Assembly (NCBI GenBank): GCA_965153455.1
Contig: OZ234495.1
Span: forward strand, 1,674,001 to 1,738,000
Length of the DNA: 64,000 bases
Origin: Sphagnum compactum
Lineage: Eukaryota > Bryophyta > Sphagnopsida > Sphagnales
Reading direction: 5' to 3'
Numbering within the stretch: the first letter of the stretch is position 1; the number at the start of each line of letters is the position of its first letter. A program made the position numbers and the translations under genes. The notes below the pieces were generated by a model. It saw nothing but the letters and a program-made list of their open reading frames with translations. It did not search any database and was not told where the DNA came from. Shown one piece after another: positions 51,666-64,000 of the stretch.

Positions 51666-54600
51666 CAATGTTGGCCGGTTATTGAAAAACAACTCGGGTA
51701 TCAACCAGAGTCCATGTATCATATAACCTATACTCCAAAAAGTCCACCTACGGTCTTTGTTTGTAAAGCTACGCACCTAAAACAAAAACGAAATTACTTC
51801 CCACTACACAAACCATAATAAAACACCTATCTGTCGGTTTCATTTTCAAGAAATACCTTACCAAGAACCTACCCGCCCTGGTATTAGGATTTTAGAAACC
51901 TTGTGAATACCCTATTAGCAAGGTATTAGTTTTCAAAAACTCAGTACCCTATTGATACCCTGATGTGAATTGTCACTCTTATTTGGGTCGGTTATTTTTT
52001 CATCTTAATTTTTCATTCTTTTTTTCATCCAAGCATTTTCATCCATTTACGGTTTCAGTTTTTGTCATATACTTAAAACCCTAAACCACAAGTCCCTCTC
52101 TCATGTGTCATTCAGCTTTGCATTCGACAATGTTTTTCTACTTGTTGTTGGGATAGATTGTTGTGTTTGGCTACAATAGCTACCAAACATGACAAGTGGT
52201 CCCAATGGCCATAATGGTTATTTGTGAGATTTTTGAATGCTATTGTGAACGTTGAAGACAAATATCAAGGTGTTGTTGGGGGTCCGCGATGGCAAATTTT
52301 CTTTTCTACTCACAATAATCAAATTGACGCACCCATAAGCAAGTACTTTTCCCCCCTCTATTGTGTTTTGTTTGTGTTCGATATTGTTGTTGCTTTTGTC
52401 TTTGTTTTGTTTGGCATCATCTTTCAAGTGTATGCAACTAAATGGGTAGTGTTGAAGTTGTGTTGCAAAAACAAACTCGCGGGAATTGTTTTAAGGTTTT
52501 GATCATTTCGAATTGTGAATTTTGAAATTCATCAAAGGAAAACTTTTATAGTTCCTCAGTGTCAATTTGTAAACCAAATTCTAGAGTTTTTTTTTTTTTC
52601 GTTGTAAATCAAAATCCAAATGGCAAATCAAATTGAAAAATTTGGTTTGAATGTGCATATGCATGAAGGTTTTGATTGTGATGATGTTCACTTTGAATCA
52701 TGAATTTAGTTGAAGGTTTTGCGCCAATAATTGGTTTAATTTTGACACCAAATGGACCATTTGCATTTGAAAGCATTGCAACACCCAATGATTTGGATGA
52801 AAAAATAGAAATTGCATGGGAGGTTTTAAAGGTTCAACTCATCTTTAATTAAAAGCAATGGGACCCTCACTGTAGCTTGTCTCTCCCTTGACTTTTTTTG
52901 GTGGTGAATGATGGCAATAGACCAAATCCTATTTTGTCTCAAACTATGCATTGTGTGATTTGCCATTATGTTTGCCAAAGTTATGGTGCTAGTAATACCA
53001 CCAAAAGGAGGAAAGGTATGACTTCTTACAACCAACAAAATGGGACTACTTTTATGAAAAAACATATCTTGGGTGAGCGTCCCACTGCTTAGCACACGTG
53101 GAAAAGTGCTAATGTGGCTTTTGATTTAGAAAAGTTGCACCCAAAAAAGTCCATAAAGAGATTTATCATTGGTTATGGGGCCATCACAAATCATTTTATA
53201 ATTGGTAATCATTATAAAAAGGATGATGCACAATAACAAAAATCTATGGAAGACCTACTAAATTGTAAAAAATTAGTGGCGAAACGTTTGGTCATGCGTC
53301 AGAATCCTTGAATTGTGTTTTTGAACTATAAACAACTGGTTCAACATGTCATCCTTTCATTGGTGGCTGAAACCATGGAACAATATGTAATTCCCACTTT
53401 GGATTCATGTGTTATAACAACAACCTCTTTTGATTTATGGATGTCCATATCTGGACATGACACGTTTGCTCTTGTGATTAATTTCATAAATTCACTATGG
53501 GTGCCTTACATGTGACAGTGGCACTATTTGAAATCATTGATACATCTAGAGTTGTAATGGTAGCGTATGTCAAGGATTTCTTGTCATTGTACAATTTACT
53601 AAACAAACTAATTGCTTATGTGCAAGATGAGGGTGGTAATATGTCCACCTTTGCACAAGTTCTTACTTTAGCTGTTATCTACCGTCCTTTGGGACTTGTA
53701 GTTCTTTGGAAAGGGTTGTGTTTTAGCCATGCTTTTAATAAGACATGCCAATATACTTGTAATGATACTAAAGTTTCTATTGATTTTAGGGAGGTTAACT
53801 TAAAGGTCATTCAATTTACGTTACAGAAAAAATTTATATGGACGAAGAAGTTCGACAAAGGGCACATTGAATGCCATAGGGCATGCCTTGATGTTGGGTT
53901 CTCCCATCAAAAACAAAAAACATTGGTGAAGATTAGGTTTGCTACCAAGGTGATTATGTTTCAAAAAACCTTGGAGTATCACAATGTCATCAATCTAAGT
54001 TATGGGAGGTAAGAAACTCAAACATTACAAGCCCATGTGTCGAACACACACACATGGGCAATTTGTAAAATGGTTGCTGAAACTATGCTTCTTATTGTGA
54101 AGCAATGTATCTTCAATCAAACCTGAGGATAAATTACTTTCTAATTCCATAAATGCTACCCTTTTAATCACTATGTGTATGTAAAATCAAATTCAACAAT
54201 ATGAAATTAACCCCTTTAATTTTGTGAGGGGGGATTTTGAATCTAAATTAAGGGCATTGCAGGTGCGTATGATGGTAGAAGTTCAAGGTGTATTGGCTCC
54301 ATTTCTCGCATTTGCATTTTTTTACATTATTAGCAAGGCTCACAACATGCTGGCATTATTATTGGGCCCATATTCTAAATCCTTCGATGTGGTGAAATGT
54401 GACTGCATGTTATGGTGTACATAAAAAATTGTCATAATTTGACAATTTTTAATACTTATCCAAGTTTCATAAATCATGGTGGAAATCCCAATTTAGCATT
54501 ATGTTGTGAATTCAATGCACATATGAATGATATAATAGCCCAACAAAGTATATTTTGATTTGTAATATCACATTGTTGCAATTCCAACAAAAAGACTAAG

Positions 54601-56934
54601 AAGTACTACATTTAATGATAATTTTTTAATGAAATTTTACACATACATAAAAAGAAACCATAAACAATAATAATTTTCATCAAAATTTTCAATTTTTCTT
54701 AAGGTTATGGAATTTAAGTCACATTATTTTAAAGTGTTCATTAATACATTATATGATTATGGTATGATAATGTTGATGATTATGATTTTTTTAGGTTAAA
54801 TTTTTTTCTTCCATTGAATATTTACTTGGGCTAAATGTTTTTTCAATCATTTGACAAAAGTAAACTGAAGTGTTGAATTTTTTTTAAATGGGAAACTACT
54901 GTCAAACAAGGTTTTTAAAAAAACTTTTATTAAATTGTTGGTGTACATTTACACAAATGTAAAATTATTTCTCAATTTCATATTCATTATTCTTGTGATT
55001 TAAAAAAAATTTGAAGCCCAAATAAATTACTTGTGATTTTAAAAATAATTCAAAGTGAGTGAAATCTTACACGTTGGTACTTTTCATACTATATGTAGTT
55101 CTAAATTTCCTTCAAATTATGTACGTTGTAGTGTCCATTCACCTTGAAGGTGTTTGTTGGATGGGCAAAAGTGATACAAATTGTGGTTAAGTATGACAAT
55201 AAGATTTTATTGCCATTGTTGGTGGTTGCTTTTCTTTTCTTAAACCCCACCACTGATGGCCTAACTAAAGCAACACGTTAATGATTATTCCATCTTTGGG
55301 GCAATGACCTCATGAAATGCAACCATTTTGCACAAGATGCTAAAGAATGAATTGGGCTTATTTTGCCATTCACATGTGAAGCCAAAAGATTATGTATTGC
55401 CTTTGATTGGGTGGAAGTCCCATGAAGCATAGTTTCCAAATGTTTTTTTTGTAGTTTGATAGATTCTAAGGATTCTTGGGTCCTAGATTGAAACTAAGAG
55501 AATTTTTTAACATAATTGAAGTGTTAACAAGCCTCCAGTGTTGTAGGCTAGGAGTTGACAATTTGGACAAGCTGGTGATGATGATGAAAAATTGGTTAGC
55601 TAATGCAAGATCAAATTGCCCACAAGAATAGTAGTCCATTGATGAATTTCTTATCGAAAAGGCATATATCCTTGATGAAATTGATACACCGTTGAATGCA
55701 TATGGTTATTTCAATTTTGATCATGAACCGGAATCATGGATGTGAATGTTGATGAATGTTTTGTTCTATTTTGTGGATTTGTTTTGCCATTAAACAAAAT
55801 TTTGAGGTGTTAGCCCAAGTGGTTGATTGCATTGGTTAGTTAAGTTGGCTACTTGTAATTATGCATGGGATTAGCTTCTTGTGTTCAATCATCTAGGAGT
55901 TGGTAAAATGTCTAATGTTTCAAGCACATTTATTTTGAAGTTTATTATACTCGTTGCTAGATTTGTTCCATTTTTTAGTTCTAATTAGTTGTGTGCAAGT
56001 GTGGATTTTATAATAATTAGTAAGTGGAGCTCTTTGGCCAACTTTGCCTCTACTCTTACATTTAAATGGTGGCATACCATTGTATCAACGGACTTCCACT
56101 TCCCCTAATTTATGGTTTAACAAGAATTACAACAGTTGAAATGATTATGTTGTTTTGGCAAGTTTGCAAGGTGGCCATTATCAAAAATTTATCATGGTTT
56201 TCAATATATTTGGGGTGAAGTTTTAGTCCTCCCTTGCCTCTATCGTCACACTACAAGTCATTGTGGGATTGAAGAATGTCCAAATCAACTATGAAGAAAT
56301 GTTGGACCTTCGTGACTTGCTTGTCTAGGATTTCATACAACTAATACCATTTTTCTTCTCAGATCAAAAGATCATGATAGAAAACCAGAGTCCTTTCCCT
56401 TTCAACACACGGATTTGAAATTCATTATTCAAATTCTTTGGTGTTACATTCATATTCTTCTTTTGTTTGAGCTTTTTGACACTAGTTTGTCATTTAGAGT
56501 TTACATAACATTCTAGGATCTTACACAACTAATACCATTTTTCTTCACATATCAAAAGATCATGATAAAAAACTAGAATCTTGAAATGTGAAATGTGAGA
56601 TTCAAAAATGTGAAAAGAATGAAAATAAGAAAAATGGAAAAAAATGAAAAAAAAAAAGTTTGATAATTGATCTAGGCACTATATTAGCTAGTTTCTAGTA
56701 AGGTCTTGCAAAAACCTACCCTTATGCATAGCAAACGGTTCTTACATGTAAAAAAATTGGTTGATACCCTTATTGGTTGATTATAAGGGTATCAATCAAT
56801 CAAGTTGGATACTAATTGAGTTTTTAAAACTTGAAAAATTTTAATACTTGATAGGGGTGTGTGAGTGAAAAAATGGAAAGTATAGTAACCGATCCAATGG
56901 ATATTGAAAAAAAATCAAGAACTAGTCAACACTA
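51666..56934 (+). mobile_element. Full-length, degenerate hAT transposon
   Basis: The left end CAATGTTGGCCGGTTATTGA (51666) matches the reverse complement of the right end TAGTGTTGACTAGTTCTTGA (from 56934) at 14 of 20 positions. The flanks GTCCAAAC (51658-51665) and GTCTAGAT (56935-56942) agree at 5 of 8, as expected for an old 8-bp duplication. The interior carries a long transposase pseudogene at about 52898-55745. The element is clearly older than its relative at 266-3985, whose flanks are perfect. Confidence 0.8.
52898..55745 (+). pseudogene. hAT transposase pseudogene, nearly full length
   Basis: Frames interrupted by stops and frameshifts follow the whole family. N-terminal: BED-finger-like CVICHYVCQSYGAS (52950) and NQQNGTTFMKKHIL. 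Core: FDLWMSISGHDTFALVINFI (53429), then after a frameshift HVTVALFEIIDTS (53509) and IAYVQDEGGNMSTFAQVL, then IWTKKFDKGHIECHRACLDV, VKIRFATKVIMFQKTLEYHN and LSYGR (to 54012). Further: FESKLRALQVRMMVEVQGVL with KAHNMLALLLGP (54235-54375), then KNELGLFCHSHVKPKDYVLP (55340) and the C-terminal dimerisation region ending DNLDKLVMMMKNWLANARSN and a TGA at 55743-55745. It is the same family as the internally deleted copy at 1514-3031. Confidence 0.88.
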
Positions 56935-56943
56935 GTCTAGATT

Positions 56944-57097
56944 CACTACAACAAAATGTGTCCTTGTATGCCAAGTGATTTCACTAGATTTTGAGTGATT
57001 TCACTGGTTGTATTGAACAGGGTCCAATGAAGAAGCAATGAATTCACTGGTCTAGTGAACAGGGACTAATGAACTGCACTCACATTTTGTAGCAGTG
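56944..57097. mobile_element. CACTA-type MITE, 154 bp
   Basis: Starts CACTACAACAAAATGTG (56944) and ends CACATTTTGTAGCAGTG (57097). The inverted ends agree at 15 of 17 bases and begin CACTA/CACTG, the signature of CACTA (En/Spm) transposons. The 3-bp flanks are ATT and ACT, 2 of 3 identical. It inserted next to, and just outside, the right target duplication of the large hAT element. Confidence 0.8.
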
Positions 57098-57100
57098 ACT

Positions 57101-58740
57101 TTAGAAAACATACCCTAAGGTTGTTGGCTACAAGTCACCTACAAAAGAATTCACATGCCACACAAGCTCATATTATGGTAAAAAGTTGTAAAAAAACTAG
57201 GATGTTGTGCTAGTGAATGAAGGGGCAGTGTAAATCTATAATCTGAGTGCCATCATGATGACAACCTCTTTATCTTGGATGTCATGTTGGAGATCGTCTT
57301 TTAGGCATCTTTATCCCTTTTTGAATTAGGTTTTGAAGTGGTGCAAGATTCATCTCATGGTACTAGTGTAGATAAGTTTTGTTCGAGCCAAAACTTTTTC
57401 TGTTAAAACTACAAGGAGATTGAGGTCACCAAATTTTGTTAGTTATGGTAGTGGAGGCGTTAAAAAAAAAGGAAATATATCAACAATGGAGTTTTTTTTT
57501 TGGTTTGTCAAGTTTTTATTTGTTTTGAACGAATTTCAAGTTGTAGACAGACCAACAAATGAATGAGAGAGAGAGTGAGTGAAGCCAAATTCTTTCAGGA
57601 CTTGCCATGGACAGATAAAAAGAAAAGAAGAGCAAAGGAGAGAAAGAATGTACAATCCTAGTGTTTGTTTGGGCTGTGCACTACTTGCCAGCTTCTGTTT
57701 TTCCACAACCTCCACTGGTTTCGAAACATCGGCAAAACCTTTTTGCAATAATTTTATTTCTTTGCTTGGTTAGCTTACATAGATTGATTTACCCCATCAT
57801 TAATCCCATCTTAATTTGAAAAAAAGACGCGACCTTGTTTGTGCCCGAAAGAAGAAAAACATAAGGTTTAGGGTTTTGGGATAGGCATCCAAATAATAAC
57901 AAAAAAAAAAGGAAAAAACCACAAAAGTGGATTGTCTTGCTTGCAAAACCATTATGTCCAAGTAGGTAGTCCACTCATGGGCCTATCTAGGGGACCTTTT
58001 TATTAAAGCGTTTTTTCTCCCTTTTTTTATTCAATTTCGAACATTGGTAGGCTGTAGGACCCATGCAACAAGGAAAAACAATTGAAAGTAGTAACATTTA
58101 GTATTATAGGGTCCTTTTAAAGCGTGTACATGGCCATGCAACATAAAATATAAACCTTGTAAGGGCACCCAATTAACTAGCCATCCCCCAATGTCGTAGT
58201 GCATCTTCCAAATGGGTGAAGATATATCTAATTTTCCATCACAAAATTAGGAAACTTTTGTGTGGCATTCCTTGTTTCGAATCTTTTGAAACTAAGAACA
58301 AGGAATGAAAGTTGTAATATTTTGGTATTAAAATGTTTAGGTCTTGTTAAATCCAGCAGAGTAATGATAGTGACACCCATGCTTATAATAAAGTTAGGGT
58401 TTGGCCTTGGCATAATGCTTTAACAAAGGATTCCTTGGAAAATTTCCTATTTTTTTTCCTTTCGTTTTGTTTAGTATTATGTGATTGGTTTTGTAAATTT
58501 AGGATTGCTTTGTAACAGTAGGTAATTTTTAGAAAGTGGGGCTCATGTTCATAATAAACCTCCTATTTCATGGGCACCAAACATCCCATGTCCACCAACT
58601 CATCACGTCTCATTGAACCTTGTAATTCCCATTGCCCATTTGCCTTATCATGCGCCACCATAAACCTATCCTCCACCCCATCCCCCACATAGACCACTAG
58701 TTACCTTTCCCATTTTACCAAATCACACACCACCTATTAA
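57101..58740. other. Intergenic DNA, no gene recognised
   Basis: No recognised feature. A minus-strand open frame at 57748-57536 and the opposite frame at 57579-57773 both give plausible-looking but unrecognised text and may be shadows of one another. Confidence 0.35.
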
Positions 58741-58746
58741 TTCCCC

Positions 58747-59136
58747 TTGCTAGCACCTAGCCTTTTGTGTGAATGTGGGCCCCAACCTTACATTTTCCCA
58801 AACCCCTTTGATCATGCACAATTAAAACATTTTCCCCCTCCCATTTTATTAGTCCCTACAGTTGGTCATGACCATACCCCCCAACCTACCCCATCTTTTC
58901 AACAAATTCAACCTCCACCTAAAGTTTTTTGCCCCACATGTGGGTACCAATTTATTAATCAAAGGTTAATTCGTCATCAACATTCATGTCAAACATCCAA
59001 TTCATCTAATCCAAACCCTTGTGGTCATCCTAGTTCAATACCTTCCTTTGTTCCCACTTCACTTGCATCAACTTGGACATGGGTTTCATCATTAGATGTT
59101 TTTGGGTCCTTTCATTTAAGCCTTTGCCATCCTTGA
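58747..59136 (+). pseudogene. LINE N-terminal region with C2H2-like finger
   Basis: An open stretch of 129 codons rich in Pro, Phe and His, containing CPTCGYQFINQRLIRHQHSC (about 58930-58990), a C-x2-C...H-x-H-x-C arrangement like the nucleic-acid-binding fingers at the N-terminus of some plant LINE proteins. It lies directly upstream of the reverse-transcriptase remnants in the same strand. The link to the RT is inferred from order and orientation. Confidence 0.5.
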
Positions 59137-59699
59137 TTGTATAATTGTATCCCCACCACTTTATCATGTGATGAACAAGTGGCATTTCATTTTCCATTGG
59201 ATAAGCTAACATAAGACCTATATAATGTGGCAGTTTGGCATTTATTCATCTTGCTACCACAATGGTGTCTCGTTTTGCCCCTTTGCGGTGGGGTGACAGG
59301 GCATAAAGAAACACGGATTCGACTCAAGCGTTTTCTAACAAGCGACTAAAAAAACTTTGCAAGGGAGTTTTTTTTGGTGGGCCCAAATTTTGGCGGCTAG
59401 TTTGAGTTCAATTCATTTTCCCTAATTCATGATTTTCTAATTCACCAATCTTTGTTTCAGAGTTTAATTCTTGGGCGTGTAGGGGAATATTTTTGAGTAG
59501 CTTGGGTTTTGGCATCATTTTCTCTTGCACCCATGTCCTTTGACGCCACCTTAGTTCTCATCACACTACACTTTGAATTAAATGGTTACTTTTCGCTTTT
59601 CTTCGAAAATTACAAGTTAGATCAGGACCTCGAGCTTTCTTCTAATTCCTTCAATTTGGTGTTTTAACGCATGTCGCATTTATCGACAAGTGGTCATTT

Positions 59700-60830
59700 T
59701 GAGATGGTTTTTGAACACCTTCAAAATTATTTTCATGTAGAAGATTCAGTGAGTGGATTCTTTTAATTGTTTCAATTTTGTTTTCATCTTACACATGGTG
59801 ACATTCCAACCCAAATTGCACGTGTCCTTGGAACAGCTTGCTTCTTAGCCATGACCAAGCCTTTAGGTGGAGTTTGTTCCATTGCAGTGGGGGAAGCATT
59901 GTATCGATTCACAAGCCGTGCTTAATGCTTTCAATTTTGCGACACCTTTGTAACACATTTCTCCCCACATCAATTTGGGGTTGTAATTAAGGATAATTAT
60001 GAAGCAGTAATCCACGGCATCAAGTGCACCCTGGACCTTCACCCCGATTGTGTTATTCTTTAGCTGGACATGGAAAACGCCTACAATTTAGTGTAAAGAG
60101 GGGGTCATATTTCAAGAATTTCATGTAGCAGGGGGGGCCTCATACAACTCATCCCCTTTGTTCGTGCATTATATGCATTTGAGTCTCCCCTATTTTACAA
60201 TCATCATAATCGTGAAGGCGATGTCACAATCATTGCATTTGCCATGGGAATTTGTTAAGGTGATCTTTGGGGGGGGGGATTATTCGTTTTAACCCATTTT
60301 AGGGCTTTATGTTCTATAGCTAGTCAATTCCTTCTTGTTTATTTCCATCCATTGCAGATGACACTCACATCATAGGTCCCTTTTTAATTGTATCATCTGC
60401 ATATGAACATTTCCAGATTGAACTCCATGTGATAGGTCTTTCTATCTAATCTTAGAAATGCGTAGCATGGTCACCCTTTGGCTTCCCACCAGACTTCAAC
60501 ACCCCATCCTAGTTTATCACCCCATTAGAAAGAATTAGAATATTGGGGGTTCTAGTGAGCACCTTAGTTTTCACGTCATCCCTCATCAAAGATGCCTTTT
60601 TAGAGGATGTTCAATATGTGAACCTTTTCCTTAGAATGGGTGATGTTCAGGTAGCTTTTGGAATTCTAATTCGTTGTTTCATGCAATGCCCATTGTATCT
60701 ATTACGATGCACACCTCCATTTTCCACCTTCATAGAATCCCTTATTTCCTTTGATTCTTTTTTCTTTCAAATGTTTGGACGCCTTTTGGGTCCAAAATCC
60801 TTTGATAGCCCATTCTAGTGCGTTTGTTAT
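59700..60830 (+). pseudogene. LINE reverse-transcriptase remnant
   Basis: Interrupted frames give TKPLGGVCSIAVGEALYRFT (about 59860-59910, RT finger region), then LDMENAYNLV (about 60065, matching the RT aspartate motif LDxxNAFNxV), AFAMGICQGDLWGG (about 60240, matching GxxQGDPLGG), and an open C-terminal portion 60543-60818 with FGRLLGPKSFDSPF. Internal stops are frequent, so no active enzyme is encoded. Confidence 0.75.
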
Positions 60831-61289
60831 CGTGAACGTAATGCGAGAAGTGAATACCCATAGGGTCGATGGGATGTGTGCACACACATTGAAAGATACC
60901 TACAATTGAAGGATGGGGTAGTCCAAGTCGCATACGAAGTGTCATGGAAAAAATTGGGGAAAATAATTGACAAGTTAAAAAGACTAATCAAGTTGTAAAC
61001 GAAACGCCTGCCCTTGGGCCAGAACATGATAAAATTCGGGCACAATGGGCCTCAGATATCCCGTTGAAAAACATGTTAAAAAAGGTATGATGGTGTAAAC
61101 GCTCTAGGATGGAATGCTAAAGTTGAACCATTTGTTGCATGATGAATTATTCAAATGGAGGAAAACACGCATGGGCTAAAGGCAGTAAAAGATCACATGC
61201 CAATTTGAAGTGTTGCTAGAAAGGAAATTTTTTGTCGCCGACTTGTGCTAAGGCTTCAAGAAATAAAGAACATTGATCAACCATAAACC

Positions 61290-61963
61290 TAACAACTATG
61301 ACAACAGCAGCAAGGGCCTAACTCCCCAAATAGCCTATTGGGGCAATGGTGATTATCGATATGAGCCCGACGCCACCGAAAGTTATTAGGAATGAGGCTT
61401 GTTTACAAACTAGAGGTCTCCATGATGCATTTGCGACACCTTTGTCGCAATTGCACGATATATATTGGTTTCCACATGGGACGAAAATAATTACATGCAC
61501 TTCTTTTAACCACATTCAACTCCTTTTGTCGATGAGTCGACATTATGTTCACCATAGATGGCATTCGCACCTTAGCCAACATTGTCATTGTCGACTTAAC
61601 GTGAGTGGATTTATTTCCCCGATTTTGCATAATTCAAGGATTTGCCAGCTTTGATGCAATTCAAGTCAAGGAAAAAAGCTATTGCAACTGACACCCCACT
61701 AATCAATTCCTCCCTTTAGCAATTGAGGTATTTGGTTGCTTACACAAACATGTTGATGTGCTTTTACACGATTGTGCCAATGCCATTTGGAGCTCAAAAG
61801 GGCCAAAGGGCCTTCATCTTTCTACTTTGGTCACTTTTCTTTGTCAAAAAATTTCAATCACATTGCAAAGGATGCAAGCGTTCTCCATCTTTAGTCGGGC
61901 GGTAATCCCGACTTCCACCCCTTCAAGACACACCTCCCATCACCATGGCCGACCTATTGTAAG
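61290..61963 (+). pseudogene. LINE C-terminal region remnant
   Basis: The plus strand downstream of the RT carries, with shifts between frames, VKEKSYCN and TNQFLPLAIEVFGCLHKHVD, then LLHDCANAIWSSKGPKGLHL and CQKISITLQRMQAFSI, ending at TAA 61961-61963. It fits the C-terminal region that follows RT in this type of element, judged from memory and from position. Confidence 0.5.
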
Positions 61964-62140
61964 CTGTTGATTTTTGACATGGAGAAATATGACCGACTCA
62001 CTATAGGTGGTTGGTTTTGGACATGGAGAGATTTTGACATCTACTTTGAACCAATTTGACGTCTTGTAACTTTTCCTTTTTTCTTTTTTCAAATTGCTTT
62101 GTACATTTTCCTAATTTGCGGTGTGTTTTTTCAATAAAGC

Positions 62141-64000
62141 TTTGCATGATTTGATTAATTTTATCCTTCTCTCCAGCCTTCCTAATTAAGTCTACAACAG
62201 TTGGCTAAACCTTAAAGTTTTGAACTAAAAGTTTTGCAACATGGAAAGTTTAGATGTAGTTGTTTTGCTAAAAGTGGAAAGTTAAAATCAAATGTAAACT
62301 ATTAGTTGGTGGAAAGCTAGGAATCTCATGCTACTGAGGATGCACATAATTTAATGATATGACTATCTATCTAGCTTTAGGCTTTACATATGGCTGTAGG
62401 CTCTTTCTTTTATTTTCCTCCAAAAATCCATTGCCATGGAAGCAAGCCTTTTCTTTTTGGGGATAGAAATCTGTTGAAAATAAGCCAGAAATTAAATGAC
62501 TGTGGGCAACATAGATTATGTTCTAGCCAAAAGGAACTGAAACCCAATGCATGACCATAAATGTTATTAAATGTTTTGACTATGGTATGTACCTTTTCTT
62601 TAATGCTCATGAAGTCCTTGTTCCCCACAAATTACAATGTCACAATTGTGCAAAGACTATAAGAACAACTTCTGTCAGGAAGTGGCATTGTGTATGACAT
62701 GTCTGCCTGCATGCACACTTTCTAATCTTTGCCCTGACATATGGTGCTAGTGAGCTATCTCGAGCACTGTTCGTAACTGACATGTTTTTGCCCCTGGTGG
62801 AGACTCCCCCTTCCCTTCTTGTCATAAGATAGTGCAATCATCATGCATATCATAGGCGTCACTCTGACTGAATGACAGATTCTTTAAGTTGTTGAGCTTT
62901 ACTCCAAAGCAACATGACAAAAATCTGTTTTGGACATTTGTTTTGGGTGAGTGTCTGAGAGCTTCAGGTCCTTGCAAGAAAATGGGTTTGGCAGAGTTTG
63001 GATGAAATTTGAACTGGTTTTGACTTTCTTTCACCACATCAGTCAAGTACTGAGACCTTTAGTCAGGAGTGTTTGTGAAGCTTCCCTGAGAACATCCCCA
63101 ATATCAACACATTTTATCCCATAAACTTTGCCCAAGTTGAACTCTCATAAGCGAATACCAGCCTTACACTAGTAAAGGCCCACACATCATAGTTAGTGCA
63201 CCTTTGTCACTAGTTGATTTGTGATGTATGATATGAAAGCTCTTTTGTCTTAGGTCGTCTTTGTTATCATTGATTGTCATTTTGTACCCATGAGTCCTCT
63301 TTGCATATGGTCTTTGCCTGATTTTTTTGTTGATTGTTTGCTTTTGATTTTTTTTTTTGGGGTTGTGTCTACTTATGTTCTCATTTGCCTTGTACTTTTG
63401 ATGGATGGGCTTCCATTCTTGATTTTTATTTACAGGGTTTTTCTTCTTCTTCTGATACCAATATCAATATGGTAGGGGGACCTGAGATAATATTACATAC
63501 AAGGTTACATATACCAATACCAATATTAGCTTTATACTCTCTGTGAACCATGCAAAAATCAGTCTTGGACCTAATACCAATACCAGACTGGTATGAAAGT
63601 TTTTTAAAAATCCCCAATATCAATACCTACCAGGTATGAAGGAAAAAAAAAAACCCCCCAAGAGAAGGACCAGTCTCATATGTGCAAAAGTCAGTCCAAA
63701 ACTCTGTATGACCTAGCACTCACATTGCTATCAAGGTCAAAAAGCCCCCAATATTTTTGGCTTTGTTTCTAAACACTATTTATCTCCAGATGTAAGATTA
63801 AATTGGTGTTTGTGCATCTAGATTTATTTTTCATGTCAAAGTCTAGTGATTAGAAATTTCAAGGAACAAATATATGCGTGATTTTTTGAAATTTATCATA
63901 TGTTTGTCCCTGAACAATTTCAGAGACAATTCTTATGAACATCCTTAGACAATTCTAATGACAATTACTATCATATAGTCATCTCTGGACAATTCCATAA
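62141..64000. other. Intergenic DNA, no gene recognised
   Basis: No gene was recognised. Around 63455-63640 the text repeats ACCAATATCAATA and ATACCAATACCA variants in both orientations, so a small repeat element may be present. The end of the window is AT-rich and featureless. Confidence 0.4.

Larger units (their letters stand above)
58747..62140 (+). mobile_element. Decayed LINE-like (non-LTR) retrotransposon
   Basis: In one orientation and the expected order lie a Pro-rich segment with a zinc-finger-like motif (58747-59136), a reverse-transcriptase region (about 59700-60830) and a C-terminal region (about 61290-61963), all interrupted by stops and frameshifts. No LTRs were found. An AATAAA occurs at about 62131, shortly after the coding remnants. 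The clade of non-LTR element is not assigned. Confidence 0.65.

Noticed and set aside
57536-57773. Possible gene fragment in overlapping opposite frames
   Set aside because: Both strands are open and neither matches a known family, so the coding strand cannot be decided.

Overview
The window is nuclear DNA of a green plant (streptophyte). It has AT-rich, repeat-packed intergenic DNA, GT-AG introns, an interstitial array of the plant telomere motif TTTAGGG, and plant-type nuclear genes, two of them tied to plastid biology. The exact lineage cannot be fixed from the sequence. Gene density is very low: three apparently intact genes in 64 kb.

Intact genes. (1) 5244-6747, minus: a two-exon secreted or membrane-anchored NHL/SMP-30-like beta-propeller protein. 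(2) 12566-15470, plus: a six-exon four-CBS protein related to plant SnRK1 gamma subunits, carrying the Gly/Ala-rich insert of the Arabidopsis AT1G69800 branch and preceded by a cluster of ACGT-core sites. (3) 21272-24794, plus: a ten-exon plastid coproporphyrinogen III oxidase of tetrapyrrole synthesis. All exon phases join cleanly in all three.

Gene-fragment cluster, 27.0-31.8 kb, all minus strand: a 430-bp copy of the CPOX transit-peptide region (exon 1, intron 1, exon 2), then a 5'-truncated CRR42-like (DUF3148) NDH-assembly factor with stop codons at its C-terminus, then a broken but intron-containing U1-C snRNP gene. Unrelated genes in one orientation with introns retained suggest capture by a Helitron or Pack-MULE, or piecewise DNA repair, rather than retroposition. 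In the CPOX/CRR42 pair the splice phases would join a CPOX-derived transit peptide in frame to CRR42.

Mobile DNA. There is a complete hAT element (266-3985, perfect 8-bp target duplication), a degenerate full-length relative (51666-56934), two non-autonomous hAT-type elements (4083-4465 and 34281-35638), a third decayed hAT transposase of another branch (about 46-48.4 kb), a decayed LINE-like retrotransposon (58.7-62 kb), two copies of a roughly 210-bp MITE with 3-bp flanks, a CACTA-type MITE and several foldback elements. Satellite-like and low-complexity repeats fill much of 9-12 kb and 43-46 kb. The remaining intergenic DNA shows no recognisable gene, apart from one unrecognised decayed coding region near 18-19 kb on the minus strand.

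All homology statements come from reading the sequence against remembered families. No database search was run.
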